DNA of 64,000 nt from Myxococcales bacterium (GCA_016707895.1 JADJGV010000001.1:186001-250000); one strand, 5' to 3'; counted from the first letter of the stretch, positions 8,908 to 19,580 are shown. Translations and numbers: made by a program. Notes: generated by a model from the letters alone, not told the origin.

Positions 8908-11422
8908 ACTCGGCCCCCGCTGCCAGCGCGTGGCCGCGCCAGGTCGTCGCCTTTGCGTCGGTGATTTCGAGCACTCGCACGGTGAAGATCAGGAACGCCG
9001 TGACGTCGCTGGCGTCGACGAAGGTCGCGTTCGAGCGCGTCACCACACCACGAAACGGCCCGAAGTCGATCACCTCCCCTGTCCGTAGCTTGGCCTCGTA
9101 GCCGCTCGATTGCTCCACCAGCTGCGTGAGCATCGTGAGCGGCGTGTTGTCGTACAGGTAGATCTGCCGACCAGCTGGCGCCCCGGGCTTGAACGTGAAG
9201 TGCAGTGTACGCACCAGCCTGTCGACGTCGCCATCGACGATCTTCACAGCGACCGACATCGTGACCAGGAACTCGTCGGCGCTCATGCGCCGGCCGCTCA
9301 CCGCGATCGCCCCGGGCCCGATCCGCCCCATCGGCCGCGGCCGAGCGGCGTTCCAGCGCTCGCCCTCGGCGCTGGCCTCGACCTTGTCGCCGACCACCTT
9401 GCACCAGCGCGCCGCCTGGGTGCTGGTGAGCATGACGTTGCCGTCGGCGTAGTACGTCGGCGTCAGGCCGTGCCCGCCGCCGACCTTCCGGCGCGAGGCG
9501 CCGGCTTGCTTGGGCTTCGGCGGCAGCACCACGCGGCCGCCGCCGCCGGCGACGCGCGGGCGGAAGCGGCGGCGACCTCCGCCAGCAGCGCCGCCGCCGC
9601 CGGTGGCGTCACCGCGCGCGCCAGTACCGCCGCCACCGCCACCACCACCACCACCACCACCGCCACCACCGCCGCCACCACCACCGCCACCGCCGTTGTC
9701 CGTCCTCGCCGCCTGACGCTTCGCGAGGAACTCGGCGACGGCGTGCGCGAGCGCGGCGATCACGCCGTCCTCGTCCATCATCGGCAGGCCGGGGCGCGCC
9801 GCGATCGCCGCCGCCAGCGCGGCGACCTCGGCGTCGGTCAGGTCATCGGGGACCAGCGCGTCGAGCGCGGCGACGATCGGCTGGGTCACGGTCGCCCCGG
9901 CGCCGTGCACCGCCGCCAGCAACCGGGCCGCCGCCGGGTGCTGCGCGATCAACGGCACGGGCGCGTCGGCGTCCGCGCCGGCGCTGTCGACCGCGACCGG
10001 CGTGCTGGCGGTCCCGACCGCGTCGCTCGGCTCGTCGGCGTAGCTAGCCTCCTCCCCGCTCGCCTGGCCCGCGCCTGGACCGCCTCCGCGCGCGACCGCT
10101 GCGGGCTCGTCGTCGCTCGGCGCCTCAAGGGCGTCAGGATCGGCGGCGTCCTCGCCGGCATCACCACCGCCGGCGCTGCCGGCACGCCCCACGCCGTCGC
10201 CGCCGCCGTCTTCGCCGCTCACCCCGCCGTCGGGCTCGCCGCCGCCGACCGCGTCGGCGTCACCGGTCGAGGTGCTGTTGCCGTCAGCGCTGGTGCCGTT
10301 GATCGTGCCAAGCCCGCTGCCACCGCCGCCCAGGTTCGGCCGCACCGAGCCGAGCACCGCAGCGACCGCGAACCGCCCGAGATCGAGCAGGTCGAGCACG
10401 AGCAACACCGCGTTGAGCGCCTTCATCGCGGTCGCGAGCGCCTTGAACGCCGTGGTCGCGATCACCCGCGCCGCCAGCTTGCCGCCCGCGGTCCGCATCC
10501 CGATCCGCATCGCCGAGAGTTCTCGCTCGAGGCGCTGCAATACCTTGGCAAACGCCGCCACGCGCGGCGGGATCGACCGCTGGAGTCGCGTGACCTTGCG
10601 GAGGTCAGCCTGGGCCCGCGCGAGCGTCCGCGCGCCGCGCGCGCCGAGCTTGCCCGCCCGCTTGATCACCAGCCTGAGCTCCTTGGCGCGCACCGCCGCC
10701 TTGCGCCCCTTGTCCACGATCGCCTCGGCGCGCTTGCCGACCCGGGCCAGGCGCTCCGCGGCCCGCATCATCGCGGCCAGCCGACGCACGTCGTCCGGCG
10801 CGATCGCCAGCGCGACCTTGGCCACGATCTCCAGCTTCGCGCCGAGGCGCTTGGCGTCGTCGCCCATCAGCCACTGCGTGACGTCGCCGGTCATCGTGAG
10901 GGTGATCGCGCCGAGGTTCACCGACGGCAGCCCATTCTCGAGACGGAGCTGGCCGAGGTCACCGCCGACCGCGACCTTCACGCCTGGAAGCAGGCCGTCG
11001 AGCGAGGCGCCCGGCTTGATCGCTGACAGCGTCAGCCGCCCGAGCAGGTCCTGGGTCCGCTTGGCGCCGGCGCCGCTCGAGAACTCTTGATACCACTTGC
11101 GCTGGAGGCTGAGCGCCGTGAGCTTGCCCTGCACCGAGCCGTCCGTCGCCACCGGCGGCGTGCCCTTGGCCGACGCCGACAGGCCGTCGTGCCGCAGCTT
11201 GAGCTGCCCGGACACGGTGACGTCGTGGCCGCCGACCTTGAACTTGTAGGCCAGCTCGACGACCTGCTCGCGCGCGCGGCCACCGGTGGCTCCGAAGTCG
11301 GGCAGACCGAGCCCGGCGAACGCCTGGGTCAAGGTCCGCTTGCCCGGCGCCACCGCGGCCGGCGCCGCCACCTCGTCTTCGAGGTCCTCGTCGACCGCGT
11401 TCGCCGGCATCAGGTCCCACAT
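8864..11422 (-). CDS. large modular protein with GKRTLTQ-type N-terminus and poly-Gly linker (candidate eCIS-associated or toxin-like protein)
   Basis: An 852-residue protein. After an acidic leader it has the segment APGKRTLTQAF (residues about 25-35), resembling the GKRTLT motif at the start of many DUF4157 proteins associated with extracellular contractile injection systems; no DUF4157 HEXXH metalloprotease motif follows. Residues about 60-215 look beta-rich, and about 215-345 are Arg/Lys/Ala-rich helices ending in a hydrophobic segment (ALNAVLLVLDLLDLGRFAVA). An acidic Gly/Asp/Glu region follows (about 360-490), then a 23-Gly run (577-599) and a GGGGRVVLPPKPKQAG linker. The C-terminal module (about 645-852) is unrecognised and contains few charged clusters. 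No signal peptide is visible. Variable tail behind a low-complexity linker is the architecture of modular secreted effectors, but no catalytic motif was recognised. Confidence 0.75.
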   Translation of the reverse strand: MWDLMPANAVDEDLEDEVAAPAAVAPGKRTLTQAFAGLGLPDFGATGGRAREQVVELAYKFKVGGHDVTVSGQLKLRHDGLSASAKGTPPVATDGSVQGKLTALSLQRKWYQEFSSGAGAKRTQDLLGRLTLSAIKPGASLDGLLPGVKVAVGGDLGQLRLENGLPSVNLGAITLTMTGDVTQWLMGDDAKRLGAKLEIVAKVALAIAPDDVRRLAAMMRAAERLARVGKRAEAIVDKGRKAAVRAKELRLVIKRAGKLGARGARTLARAQADLRKVTRLQRSIPPRVAAFAKVLQRLERELSAMRIGMRTAGGKLAARVIATTAFKALATAMKALNAVLLVLDLLDLGRFAVAAVLGSVRPNLGGGGSGLGTINGTSADGNSTSTGDADAVGGGEPDGGVSGEDGGGDGVGRAGSAGGGDAGEDAADPDALEAPSDDEPAAVARGGGPGAGQASGEEASYADEPSDAVGTASTPVAVDSAGADADAPVPLIAQHPAAARLLAAVHGAGATVTQPIVAALDALVPDDLTDAEVAALAAAIAARPGLPMMDEDGVIAALAHAVAEFLAKRQAARTDNGGGGGGGGGGGGGGGGGGGGGGGTGARGDATGGGGAAGGGRRRFRPRVAGGGGRVVLPPKPKQAGASRRKVGGGHGLTPTYYADGNVMLTSTQAARWCKVVGDKVEASAEGERWNAARPRPMGRIGPGAIAVSGRRMSADEFLVTMSVAVKIVDGDVDRLVRTLHFTFKPGAPAGRQIYLYDNTPLTMLTQLVEQSSGYEAKLRTGEVIDFGPFRGVVTRSNATFVDASDVTAFLIFTVRVLEITDAKATTWRGHALAAGAEFTIPGYVPLPARGP
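9498..9547 (-). repeat. junction repeat, copy 2 (inside the modular protein gene)
   Basis: This 50-bp segment encodes the GGGGRVVLPPKPKQAG linker that precedes the C-terminal module of the 852-residue protein. It is about 92% identical to a 49-bp segment just upstream of the ADP-ribosylglycohydrolase. A 13-base core (TTGCTTGGGTTCG, here with one extra C) also occurs on the minus strand at 43326-43338, at the start of the transposase-like gene. Confidence 0.7.
9626..9694 (-). repeat. GGY triplet run encoding 23 consecutive glycines
   Basis: Sixty-nine bases made only of GGT and GGC codons on the coding (minus) strand. The run separates the acidic region from the Arg-rich linker and C-terminal module. 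Such triplet tracts expand and contract by slippage, so length is likely to vary between strains. Read on the plus strand it would be a Pro run, which I treat as an artefact. Confidence 0.9.
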
Positions 11423-11595
11423 CAGGCGTGCTCCCGCAGGCGATCCATGGCGCGGCTATCGACCGCCGCGACCGCCGGTTGCTCACGCGGCCACCATCCC
11501 AACGATCTCGGCAGCTTGGCTCGCCTGCGGCGAACGGTCTTCGGGGCGCTCCTGGGGTGGACATCGGGCCCGGCGGTCCGTACCTTGGCGGCGCG

Positions 11596-12761
<1,166 letters not shown>

Positions 12762-12765
<4 letters not shown>

Positions 12766-14789
12766 GCCAGGCCAAGTTCCGCGCCGGCATGATCGGCGCG
12801 GGCAACATCTGTGAGTTCCACGTGGCCGCGGTGCGCGCGCTGCCCGACGTCGAGCTGGTCGGTGTGGTCGATCTCGATCCGGCCCGGGCCGCGGCGTTCG
12901 CCGCGAAGCACCAGGTCACGGTCTACCCGTCGCTGGCGGCGCTGGTCGCCGCCGGCGCCAACGTCATCCACGTCCTCACGCCGCCCAGCTCGCACGGCGC
13001 GATCGCCAAGGCCGCGCTCGAGGCCGGCTGCCACGTGGTCCTCGAGAAGCCGGTCACCGAGGACCCGGCCGAGGGCCGCGCGCTGGTCGCGCTGGCCAAG
13101 GCCAAGGGCAAGACCATCACCGTCGATCACTCGCTGCTGTTCGACCCGCAGGTCGTGCGCGCGCTCGACGCGGTGCGCTCGGGCTCGCTCGGCCAGATCG
13201 TCTCGGTCGACATCCTGCGCGGCAGCGAGTACCCGCCGTACCAGGGCGGGCCGCTGCCGCCGCACTACCGCGACGCCGGCTACCCGTTCCGCGACATCGG
13301 CGTCCACTGCCTGTACCTGATCCGTGAGCTCCTCGGCCCGATCGAGGGCGTCGAGGCGACGTGGCGATCGCTGGGCGGCGATCCCAACCTCGCGTTCGAC
13401 GAGTGGCGCGCGGTGGTGCGCTGCCAGCGCGGCCTCGGCGAGTTCCAGCTGTCGTGGAACGTCAAGCCGATGCAGAGCCAGATCATCATCCACGGCACCA
13501 AGGGCGTGCTGCGGGTCGATCTGTTCGCGATGTTCCAGGGCAAGCGCGCGTCGACGCCGCTGCCCAAGGCCGCCGAGCGCCTGATCAACGCGTTCACCGA
13601 CTCGCTGCAGCCGCTGATCGACGTGCCGATCGGCGTCTACAAGTTCGTGACGAAGGAGGTGCAGAGCTACCAGGGCCTGCGCAACCTGATCGCCGACTTC
13701 TACCGCCGGCTGGCCGCCGGCGAGCCGCCGGCGGTGTCGCTCGAGGACGCGGTCGAGGTCGTCGCGTGGGTCGAGCAGGTCGCGCGCGCCGCCGACGCCG
13801 AGCACGCTGCGGCGCTGGCCCGGTTCCCGCTGTCCGCCAAGGTGCCGTTCCTGGTCACCGGCGCGTCGGGCGCGCTGGGCGGCGCGGTGCTGCGCCGGCT
13901 GGTCGCCGACGGCAAGCGGGTGCGGGCGATGGTGCGGCGGATCCCGGGCAACCCGATCGCCGGCGTCGAGTACGCGATCGGCAACCTCGGCGATCCGGCG
14001 GCGGTCGACCGCGCGGTCAAGGGCGCCGAGACCGTGATCCACGCCGGCGCCGCGATGAAGGGCGGCTGGCCCGAGCACCTCGGCGGCACCGTCGTCGGCA
14101 CCCAGAACGTCATCGACGCCTGCAAGAAGCACGCGGTCACACAGCTGGTCCACATCTCGTCGATGTCGGTGATCGACTGGGCCGGCTCGGTCGGCAAGGG
14201 CGCGATCGACGAGTCGGCCGCGCTCGAGCCGCGCGCCGAGGAGCGCGGCGCCTACACCCGGGCCAAGCTCGAGGCCGAGCGGGCGGTCAGCGCCGCGGCG
14301 GCGGCCGGGCTGCCGTGCGTGATCCTGCGCCCGGGCCAGATCTTCGGCGGCGGCATCCCGCTGGTCAACGGCGCGGTGGCGCGCCGCGCCGGCGGCCGCT
14401 GGCTGATCCTCGGCGACGGCCAGCTCGAGCTGCCGCTGGTCTACATCGACGACGTCGTCGACGCGATCCTGGCCGCGGTCGGCAAGCGCCTGGTCAAGGG
14501 CGAGATCATCCAGCTGATCGACGGCGCCGCGCTGACGCAGAAGGACGTGCTCGAGCTGACCGGCGGCGGCAAGCCCATCACCGTGCCGCGGGCGGTGGTG
14601 TTCGGGCTCGGCAAGCTGTCGGAGCTGCCGCTGGGCGCGCTGGGCAAGCCGTCGCCGATCGCGCTGTACCGGCTGCGGTCGGCGCTGGCGCGGCTGTCGT
14701 GGGGCACCGGCAAGGCCGAGCAGCTGCTCGGCTGGAAGCCGCGGGTCGGCGTGCACGAGGGCATCCGCCGCGCGCAGGAGCGGCACTGA
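12762..14789 (+). CDS. fusion of Gfo/Idh/MocA oxidoreductase and NAD-dependent epimerase/dehydratase
   Basis: A 675-residue two-enzyme fusion. Residues 1-355 form a Gfo/Idh/MocA oxidoreductase: Rossmann motif GMIGAGNICEFH (9-20), the EKP catalytic motif in VVLEKPVTEDP (93-103), and an HYRDAGYPFRDIGVH segment. Residues 360-675 form an extended-SDR epimerase/dehydratase with TGASGALGG (about 366-374), a HISSMSVIDWAG stretch and the catalytic YTRAK (about 497). The two are usually separate proteins acting successively on nucleotide sugars. A Shine-Dalgarno AGGAGG sits 6 bases before the ATG, which overlaps the upstream stop as ATGA; the downstream GNAT gene begins at TGATG. The junction (about 350-362) shows no frameshift, and reading is continuous, so the fusion looks real rather than an assembly artefact. 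Confidence 0.92.
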
Positions 14790-15892
14790 TGCCGCCGGCC
14801 TACGCGGTCGAGCGCTGCGCGCCGGCGGCGGTGCGCGCCGATCTCGAGCGGCTGTGGGACGCCAACCTCACGCTCGAGAGCCACCCCGCCGACAAGTTCG
14901 GCTGGCTGTACGCCGAGGCGCCGGTGGTGCCGGCGACGGTGTTCGTGCTGCGCGCCGACGGCGCCGCGGTCGGCACCGCCGGGGTCGGCGTGCGCCGGTT
15001 CCAGCTCGGCGCCGACGTCGGCGAGGCCGGCCTCTTGGCCGATCTGGCGGTCGACAAGGCCCACCGCTCGGTGGGGCCCGCGCTGGCGCTGGTGCGCGCC
15101 GGCAAGGCGTTCGTCGACGAGGCGTTCGCGCTGGCCTACGGCTTCCCCAACAAGCTGGCCGAGGGCGTGTTCAAGCGCGCCGGCTACCAGCCGCTGGGCA
15201 CGATCGGCCGCTACGCGATGCCGCTGCGCCACGCCGCGTTCGCGACCCGGCTCGACGAGCAGGCGCTGACCCGGGTGCCGGCGGCGGCGCGGCCGGCGCT
15301 GGTGCGGGCGGCGCACACGCCGGTGGTCGCGGCGATCGCCGGGCGCGCCGTCGACGCGGTCCAACTCGGGCGCGCCGCGCCGGCGATGCTGGCCGGGCTG
15401 CGCCGGCTGACGCTGGCGGCGATCCCGCAGCCGACCGCCGAGCTCGACGAGCTGTGGGCCGCCGCGCGCGGCGACTACGCGGTGGTGGCCGAGCGCACCC
15501 GGCGGTTCGTCGGCTGGCGGTTCTTGCCGCGGCCCGAGCGCCGGGTGTGGACCGCGCGGGCCCGGGCCGGCGGCGGGCTGCGGGCCTACGCGGTGGTCGA
15601 TCTGATCGACGGCGTCGCCCACGTCCGCGATCTGTTCGGGCACAAGGACGACGTGATCGCGCTGATCGACTGCCTGCCGTTGACGCTGTACGCGGCCGGC
15701 GCCAGCTCGCTGTCGATGCGCTACCTGGGCGCCGGCTGGCTGACCGACGCGCTGGTCGCGCGCGGCCTGAGCCCGCGGGCGTCGACGCGGATGATCGCGG
15801 TGACCGCCGGCGCCGCCTGCCCGCCGGCGGCGCGCGCGCTGGTGACCGACGCGACCGCGTGGCACCTGACCGACTTCGACGAAGACGTCTGA
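14789..15892 (+). CDS. GNAT-fold N-acyltransferase
   Basis: A 367-residue protein with a GNAT acyltransferase domain in the N-terminal half: strand-turn LLADLAVDKAHRSVGPALAL (about 90-109, acyl-CoA binding motif A) followed by YGFPNKLAEGVFKRAGY (about 115-131), a pattern seen in long GNAT/FemAB-like sugar or peptide acyltransferases. The C-terminal half (about 220-367) repeats a similar mixed alpha/beta layout and may be a second, degenerate GNAT copy. It closes the operon, its ATG overlapping the fusion gene stop by one base. The likely role is acylation of an amino sugar made by the preceding enzymes, before or after transfer by the glycosyltransferase; this is inferred from context. Confidence 0.82.
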   Translation: MPPAYAVERCAPAAVRADLERLWDANLTLESHPADKFGWLYAEAPVVPATVFVLRADGAAVGTAGVGVRRFQLGADVGEAGLLADLAVDKAHRSVGPALALVRAGKAFVDEAFALAYGFPNKLAEGVFKRAGYQPLGTIGRYAMPLRHAAFATRLDEQALTRVPAAARPALVRAAHTPVVAAIAGRAVDAVQLGRAAPAMLAGLRRLTLAAIPQPTAELDELWAAARGDYAVVAERTRRFVGWRFLPRPERRVWTARARAGGGLRAYAVVDLIDGVAHVRDLFGHKDDVIALIDCLPLTLYAAGASSLSMRYLGAGWLTDALVARGLSPRASTRMIAVTAGAACPPAARALVTDATAWHLTDFDEDV

Positions 15893-15924
15893 GACCTTGA
15901 GAAGCCCGGGCCCGCTTCCGCGCG

Positions 15925-17205
15925 TCAGCGGCCGGTGACCCACCAGTCGCGCGCGCGATCGAGCGGCACGACGACGGCGCCGCGCTGCTCGCCGAGCCAC
16001 GCCGCGTGGTCGACCGCGCTGGCGGCGGTGGCGTAGTCGGTCACGCCGACGATGTCGACGCCGATGATGCGCCCCTCGAACGTCGCGGTCTGGTCGTCGA
16101 GATCCCAGGCCGCCAGCGCGGGCGGCAACGGGGGCACGACCACCGCGGTCGCGGTGCCCGGCGCGATCACCCGGAGCGAGACCCCGCCGTGGATCGTCGA
16201 CAGCGACAGCGTGACCAGCACGACGTCAGGGCGCCGCCCGCCGCCGCCTTGATAGCTCCAGGTGATCGTGCGCGTCGCGGCGGTCAGGCTGGGCAAGCCG
16301 ATCCACGGCGGCGCGACGCTGCCGAGATCGATCGCGGTGCGCGGCCCGGTCGGCGCGCGGCGCCCGAACAGCCGGAGCTGCGCGCCGACGCCCTGCGCCA
16401 CGAGCTCGAGCTGCGCCGCGACCGGCTCGGGCACCGCCGGCACCGCGAGCACCAGGCTGGCGCCCTCGATCGGCGCGGCCACGAAGTCGCGGTTCCACTC
16501 GACGTCGCCGTCGTCCTGCGTCAGCGCCACGCTCGCCGACACGACGCTCTCGGGGACGCTGGTCAGCACCACCGCGGTGGTCGTCATCGGCTGCCACGGC
16601 GGCAGCACCACGACCGCGTCGCCGCGGAGATCGACGTGCCGCCGGGCCGCGTACTGCCGCTGGCCTTCGGGATCGGTGCCGGTCGCGACGACGGTGCCGT
16701 CGCTGGCCCGGGCGCACGCGGCCTGCCGCCACCGCACCAGCTCGCCGCCGAAGCCACCGCCGCTGCCGCCGCAGCTGGCCGCCACCTGGGCCACGCCCAC
16801 GTACGGCGCGACGTTGGCCTGGCGGTCCCCGAGGTCGGCGCCGCCGCGCGTCACCGGCAGCGGCGGCCCGTCGATCAGCGCGGCGCCGGGCGGCATGTCG
16901 ACGATCACGGTCAGCTGGGGTTCGCCGAAATCGGCGCGCGCGATCGCGACGGTGGCGCCGGCGGGCATGACCGCGCTGGCCCGGCCGGCGACATCGGTGG
17001 GCACGACCACCGCCGGCCCAGCCGAGGGGACGAACGCGACGACGGCGTCGCCGACGGGAACGCCGGTGAACCGCGCACGGACGTCGACGGTGATCGGCGC
17101 GGTCGCCACGGCGTCGCTGACGCCGCGGGCGTCGCTGGCGATCGGCGGCGGCGCCACGTCGGCCCCGCAGCCGGCCGCGAGCGCGGCGACGATCAGCGCG
17201 CGCAC
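15925..17205 (-). CDS. lipoprotein with carboxypeptidase-regulatory-like domain
   Basis: A 426-residue predicted lipoprotein. The GTG start gives a signal peptide MRALIVAALAAGC (Cys13) and overlaps the end of the preceding lyase gene by 13 bp. Residues about 35-110 resemble a carboxypeptidase-regulatory-like/Ig-like strand domain (ITVDVRARFTGVPVGDAVVAF, broken here as VDVRARFTGVPVGDAVV). The rest is beta-rich, with repeated two-strand units and a Gly-rich cysteine segment CGGSGGGFGGE near 150. No enzyme motif is seen. Being last in the long minus-strand run after a lyase with a surface anchor, it could be a binding accessory for the same polysaccharide, but there is no direct support. Confidence 0.72.
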   Translation of the reverse strand: MRALIVAALAAGCGADVAPPPIASDARGVSDAVATAPITVDVRARFTGVPVGDAVVAFVPSAGPAVVVPTDVAGRASAVMPAGATVAIARADFGEPQLTVIVDMPPGAALIDGPPLPVTRGGADLGDRQANVAPYVGVAQVAASCGGSGGGFGGELVRWRQAACARASDGTVVATGTDPEGQRQYAARRHVDLRGDAVVVLPPWQPMTTTAVVLTSVPESVVSASVALTQDDGDVEWNRDFVAAPIEGASLVLAVPAVPEPVAAQLELVAQGVGAQLRLFGRRAPTGPRTAIDLGSVAPPWIGLPSLTAATRTITWSYQGGGGRRPDVVLVTLSLSTIHGGVSLRVIAPGTATAVVVPPLPPALAAWDLDDQTATFEGRIIGVDIVGVTDYATAASAVDHAAWLGEQRGAVVVPLDRARDWWVTGR

Positions 17206-19580
17206 CGACGGCGCCGCTCGCGCTTCCCGCGCCGCCCGAGGGCGAACCACACCGCCAGCACGACAGCGGTCATCGACACCGGCGCGCCTGGCGCGGCCTC
17301 GGCGCCACAGCACCCGCTGCGCGCCGAGCGCGGCGGCGCCAGGCCGGGGTTGGCCGCGTCGCCGCCGCCGCCGCTGCTGCCGCCGTCGACCGCGCCGCCC
17401 GGCCCCGGCCCCGCGTCGGCCCCCGCGTCGGGCGCCATCGCCGGCGCCGCGGCGTCGACCGCGACCACGCACGCCGCGTCGACCGCGAACACCCGCGGCC
17501 GACCCGCGATCGTCGTGCCGTCGCCGCTGGCGCCGACCGTCACCTTGCAGCCGTCGCCGTCGACGCTGGCCGCCACCACCACCGCGTCGGCGGTCGGTCC
17601 GTCGACCACCACGTGACGCGCGGCGCGCGGCCCGGCGTAGCTGAGCGCGTCGCCGCCGCCCACCACCACCGCGAAGCTCGGCCCGCTGACCACCGTGACG
17701 TCGCCGCTGGTCCGCGCGGTGAGCGCCGGCAGCGCCGCGCCCTTGGCCACCGCGTCGATCGCGTGGATCGCGGTCATCGTCGGGCCCGGCACCACCAGCC
17801 GCCACTGATCGACCGTGAACCGCGCCGCGGCGCAGTTGCCGCGGGTCCACTTGTCCTCGAAGCAGCTGCCGGCCGGCTGGCGCTCGGCGGCCGGCGCGCC
17901 GCCGCTGGCGGCCAACGTCTGGATCCGCACCTGGCTCTTGCCGACGGTCGCGACCGCCGCCTTGCCCTGGGCCGTGAGCTGGCCGGGCGTGCGAAACCGC
18001 AGGTGCAGCCCGCGCGCGCGATCGCCCGACGCCGCGCGATCGATCACGATCGCGGTGGCGTCGTGGTCGCCCCACGGCACGACGACCACGTCGCGCAGCG
18101 CCATCGGCACGTCGCTGGTCCGGTGCTGGAACTTGTACTGATCGGCGTAGTCGCAGCGGGTCGCGACGATGCCCGACGCGGTCTGCCGCGCCCACGCGTA
18201 GCCGGTGCGCTCGCTCCACCACGCCTGGCTGGGCAGGTAGTCGGGCGGCAGGTGCGCCGAGACCACCGTCGGCGCGTTCGAGGTCAAGGTCGCCAGCGAG
18301 CCGTACGGCGTCGGGTCGACGATCACGTCGTCGCCGCCGCGGGCCAGGACGAAGTTGCCGGCGTTGGGGTGCGAGTGATCGACGTCGATCGTGCTGTGGC
18401 ACTGGCTGGCGAACCAGATGGCCCGCTTGTCCCACGCGCTGCGCGCGAAGAACGCGCCGGTGCCGCTGGCCAGGTACGAGGTCGGCCAGCTCGCGCGCGG
18501 CGGCGGCGTCGGCTTGGCGCCGCGGGCCTGGGCCAGCGCCGACCACAGCGGGAAGTCCCCGCCCGCCGGCAGCGCCGCGCGCTCGCTGGCGGCCCACGCC
18601 TGGTGCGACGGCGACGCGTCGCCGACCAGCACCGCGTCGTAGGTGTTGGAGTTGGGCGGCAGGTTGGGCGACTCGACCTGGGTGTCGCCGCCGGCGAAGA
18701 TGCCGCCGCCCGGGGTCTGGGCGTGGATGGTGCGCGCCAAGAGCGCGTCGAGCCACGCGCGCACGCCCTCGACCTCGACGCCCTGCCCGGTCATCGCCCG
18801 CGCCGCGGCCGCGTACTCGACCACCGACAGCGGCCCGTACTGCCAGCCCTCGCCCCAGTCGCCGCCGTCGAGCACGCCGCCCGGCGCCATCGCCTTGGCC
18901 ATGTCCTTGCCCCACAGCTCGTCGGCGACCAGCGACCACAGCGCGTCGCCGGCGGCGCCGGCCTCGCCGCGCTGCGCGATCGCGATGAACGTGACCGCGG
19001 CCAGGTAGCCGGCGTGGTAGTTGGTCGACGGGCTGCGCGCGCGGTAGCCGTTGGCGAGGTACCAGGTGGTCCACGCCGCCCAGCGCTGCTGGGTGCGGGC
19101 CCGCAGCGCCGGCGTCATCGCCGGGTGATCGTGGAGCCAGTCGTAGCTGATCGCGGTGTACACGCCGAGCGCGCGGATCGCGAAGCCGCTGTCGCGGTTG
19201 GCCGCGGTGTCGCCGCCCTTGCGGTCGCCCAGGCGATCGAGATCGTCGATCAGCGCGGTGTGGAACTTGATCGCGCGGCGGGCGTCGCCGTCGTCGTCGG
19301 TCGCGGCCCACGCCACCAGGCACGCCTGCAGGTAGCGCGCCCACTCGAGGCCCATGTAGCCGGCGTGGGTGTGGTTGCCGTCGTCCTTGTCGATGCCGCG
19401 GCACACGCCGATCGCGGCGGCGACCGCCGCGCCCTTCGCCTTCTGCTGGGCTTGCAGCGCGGCCCGGGTGGGCGCGTCGAGGAACAGGCGCGGGTGGGGC
19501 CCGGGCGCCTGGGCGGTCGCCCCACCGACGCCGACGACCGAACCCAGCACCACGACGAGCAACAGGATGAGCGTGCGCAC
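17193..19580 (-). CDS. heparinase II/III-like polysaccharide lyase with MYXO-CTERM-like anchor
   Basis: A 795-residue secreted protein. A GTG start gives a signal peptide (about 1-24). Residues about 30-330 are an alpha/alpha toroid (HPRLFLDAPTRAAL, ANGYRARSPSTNYHAGYLA with an NYH motif), followed by a beta-sandwich region containing HSTIDVDHSHPNAGNF (about 385-400) typical of heparinase II/III-like lyases, where the His/Asn side chains neutralise the uronate. The C-terminus has a Gly/Ser/Asp linker, then SGCC, a transmembrane helix (SMTAVVLAVWFALG) and a basic tail RRGKRERRRR: this is the MYXO-CTERM layout for cell-surface anchoring. It would cleave uronate-containing polysaccharides at the cell surface. 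The catalytic Tyr/His were not confirmed by alignment. Confidence 0.8.
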   Translation of the reverse strand: MRTLILLLVVVLGSVVGVGGATAQAPGPHPRLFLDAPTRAALQAQQKAKGAAVAAAIGVCRGIDKDDGNHTHAGYMGLEWARYLQACLVAWAATDDDGDARRAIKFHTALIDDLDRLGDRKGGDTAANRDSGFAIRALGVYTAISYDWLHDHPAMTPALRARTQQRWAAWTTWYLANGYRARSPSTNYHAGYLAAVTFIAIAQRGEAGAAGDALWSLVADELWGKDMAKAMAPGGVLDGGDWGEGWQYGPLSVVEYAAAARAMTGQGVEVEGVRAWLDALLARTIHAQTPGGGIFAGGDTQVESPNLPPNSNTYDAVLVGDASPSHQAWAASERAALPAGGDFPLWSALAQARGAKPTPPPRASWPTSYLASGTGAFFARSAWDKRAIWFASQCHSTIDVDHSHPNAGNFVLARGGDDVIVDPTPYGSLATLTSNAPTVVSAHLPPDYLPSQAWWSERTGYAWARQTASGIVATRCDYADQYKFQHRTSDVPMALRDVVVVPWGDHDATAIVIDRAASGDRARGLHLRFRTPGQLTAQGKAAVATVGKSQVRIQTLAASGGAPAAERQPAGSCFEDKWTRGNCAAARFTVDQWRLVVPGPTMTAIHAIDAVAKGAALPALTARTSGDVTVVSGPSFAVVVGGGDALSYAGPRAARHVVVDGPTADAVVVAASVDGDGCKVTVGASGDGTTIAGRPRVFAVDAACVVAVDAAAPAMAPDAGADAGPGPGGAVDGGSSGGGGDAANPGLAPPRSARSGCCGAEAAPGAPVSMTAVVLAVWFALGRRGKRERRRRCAR

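Noticed and set aside
9626..9694. Poly-proline reading of the poly-glycine tract on the plus strand
   Set aside because: The plus-strand frame lacks domain content and codon bias of a gene, whereas the minus strand carries a continuous 852-residue protein through it.
15893..15924. Bidirectional terminator between convergent genes
   Set aside because: Only an 8-bp GCCCGGGC palindrome without loop or U-tract is present, too weak to call.
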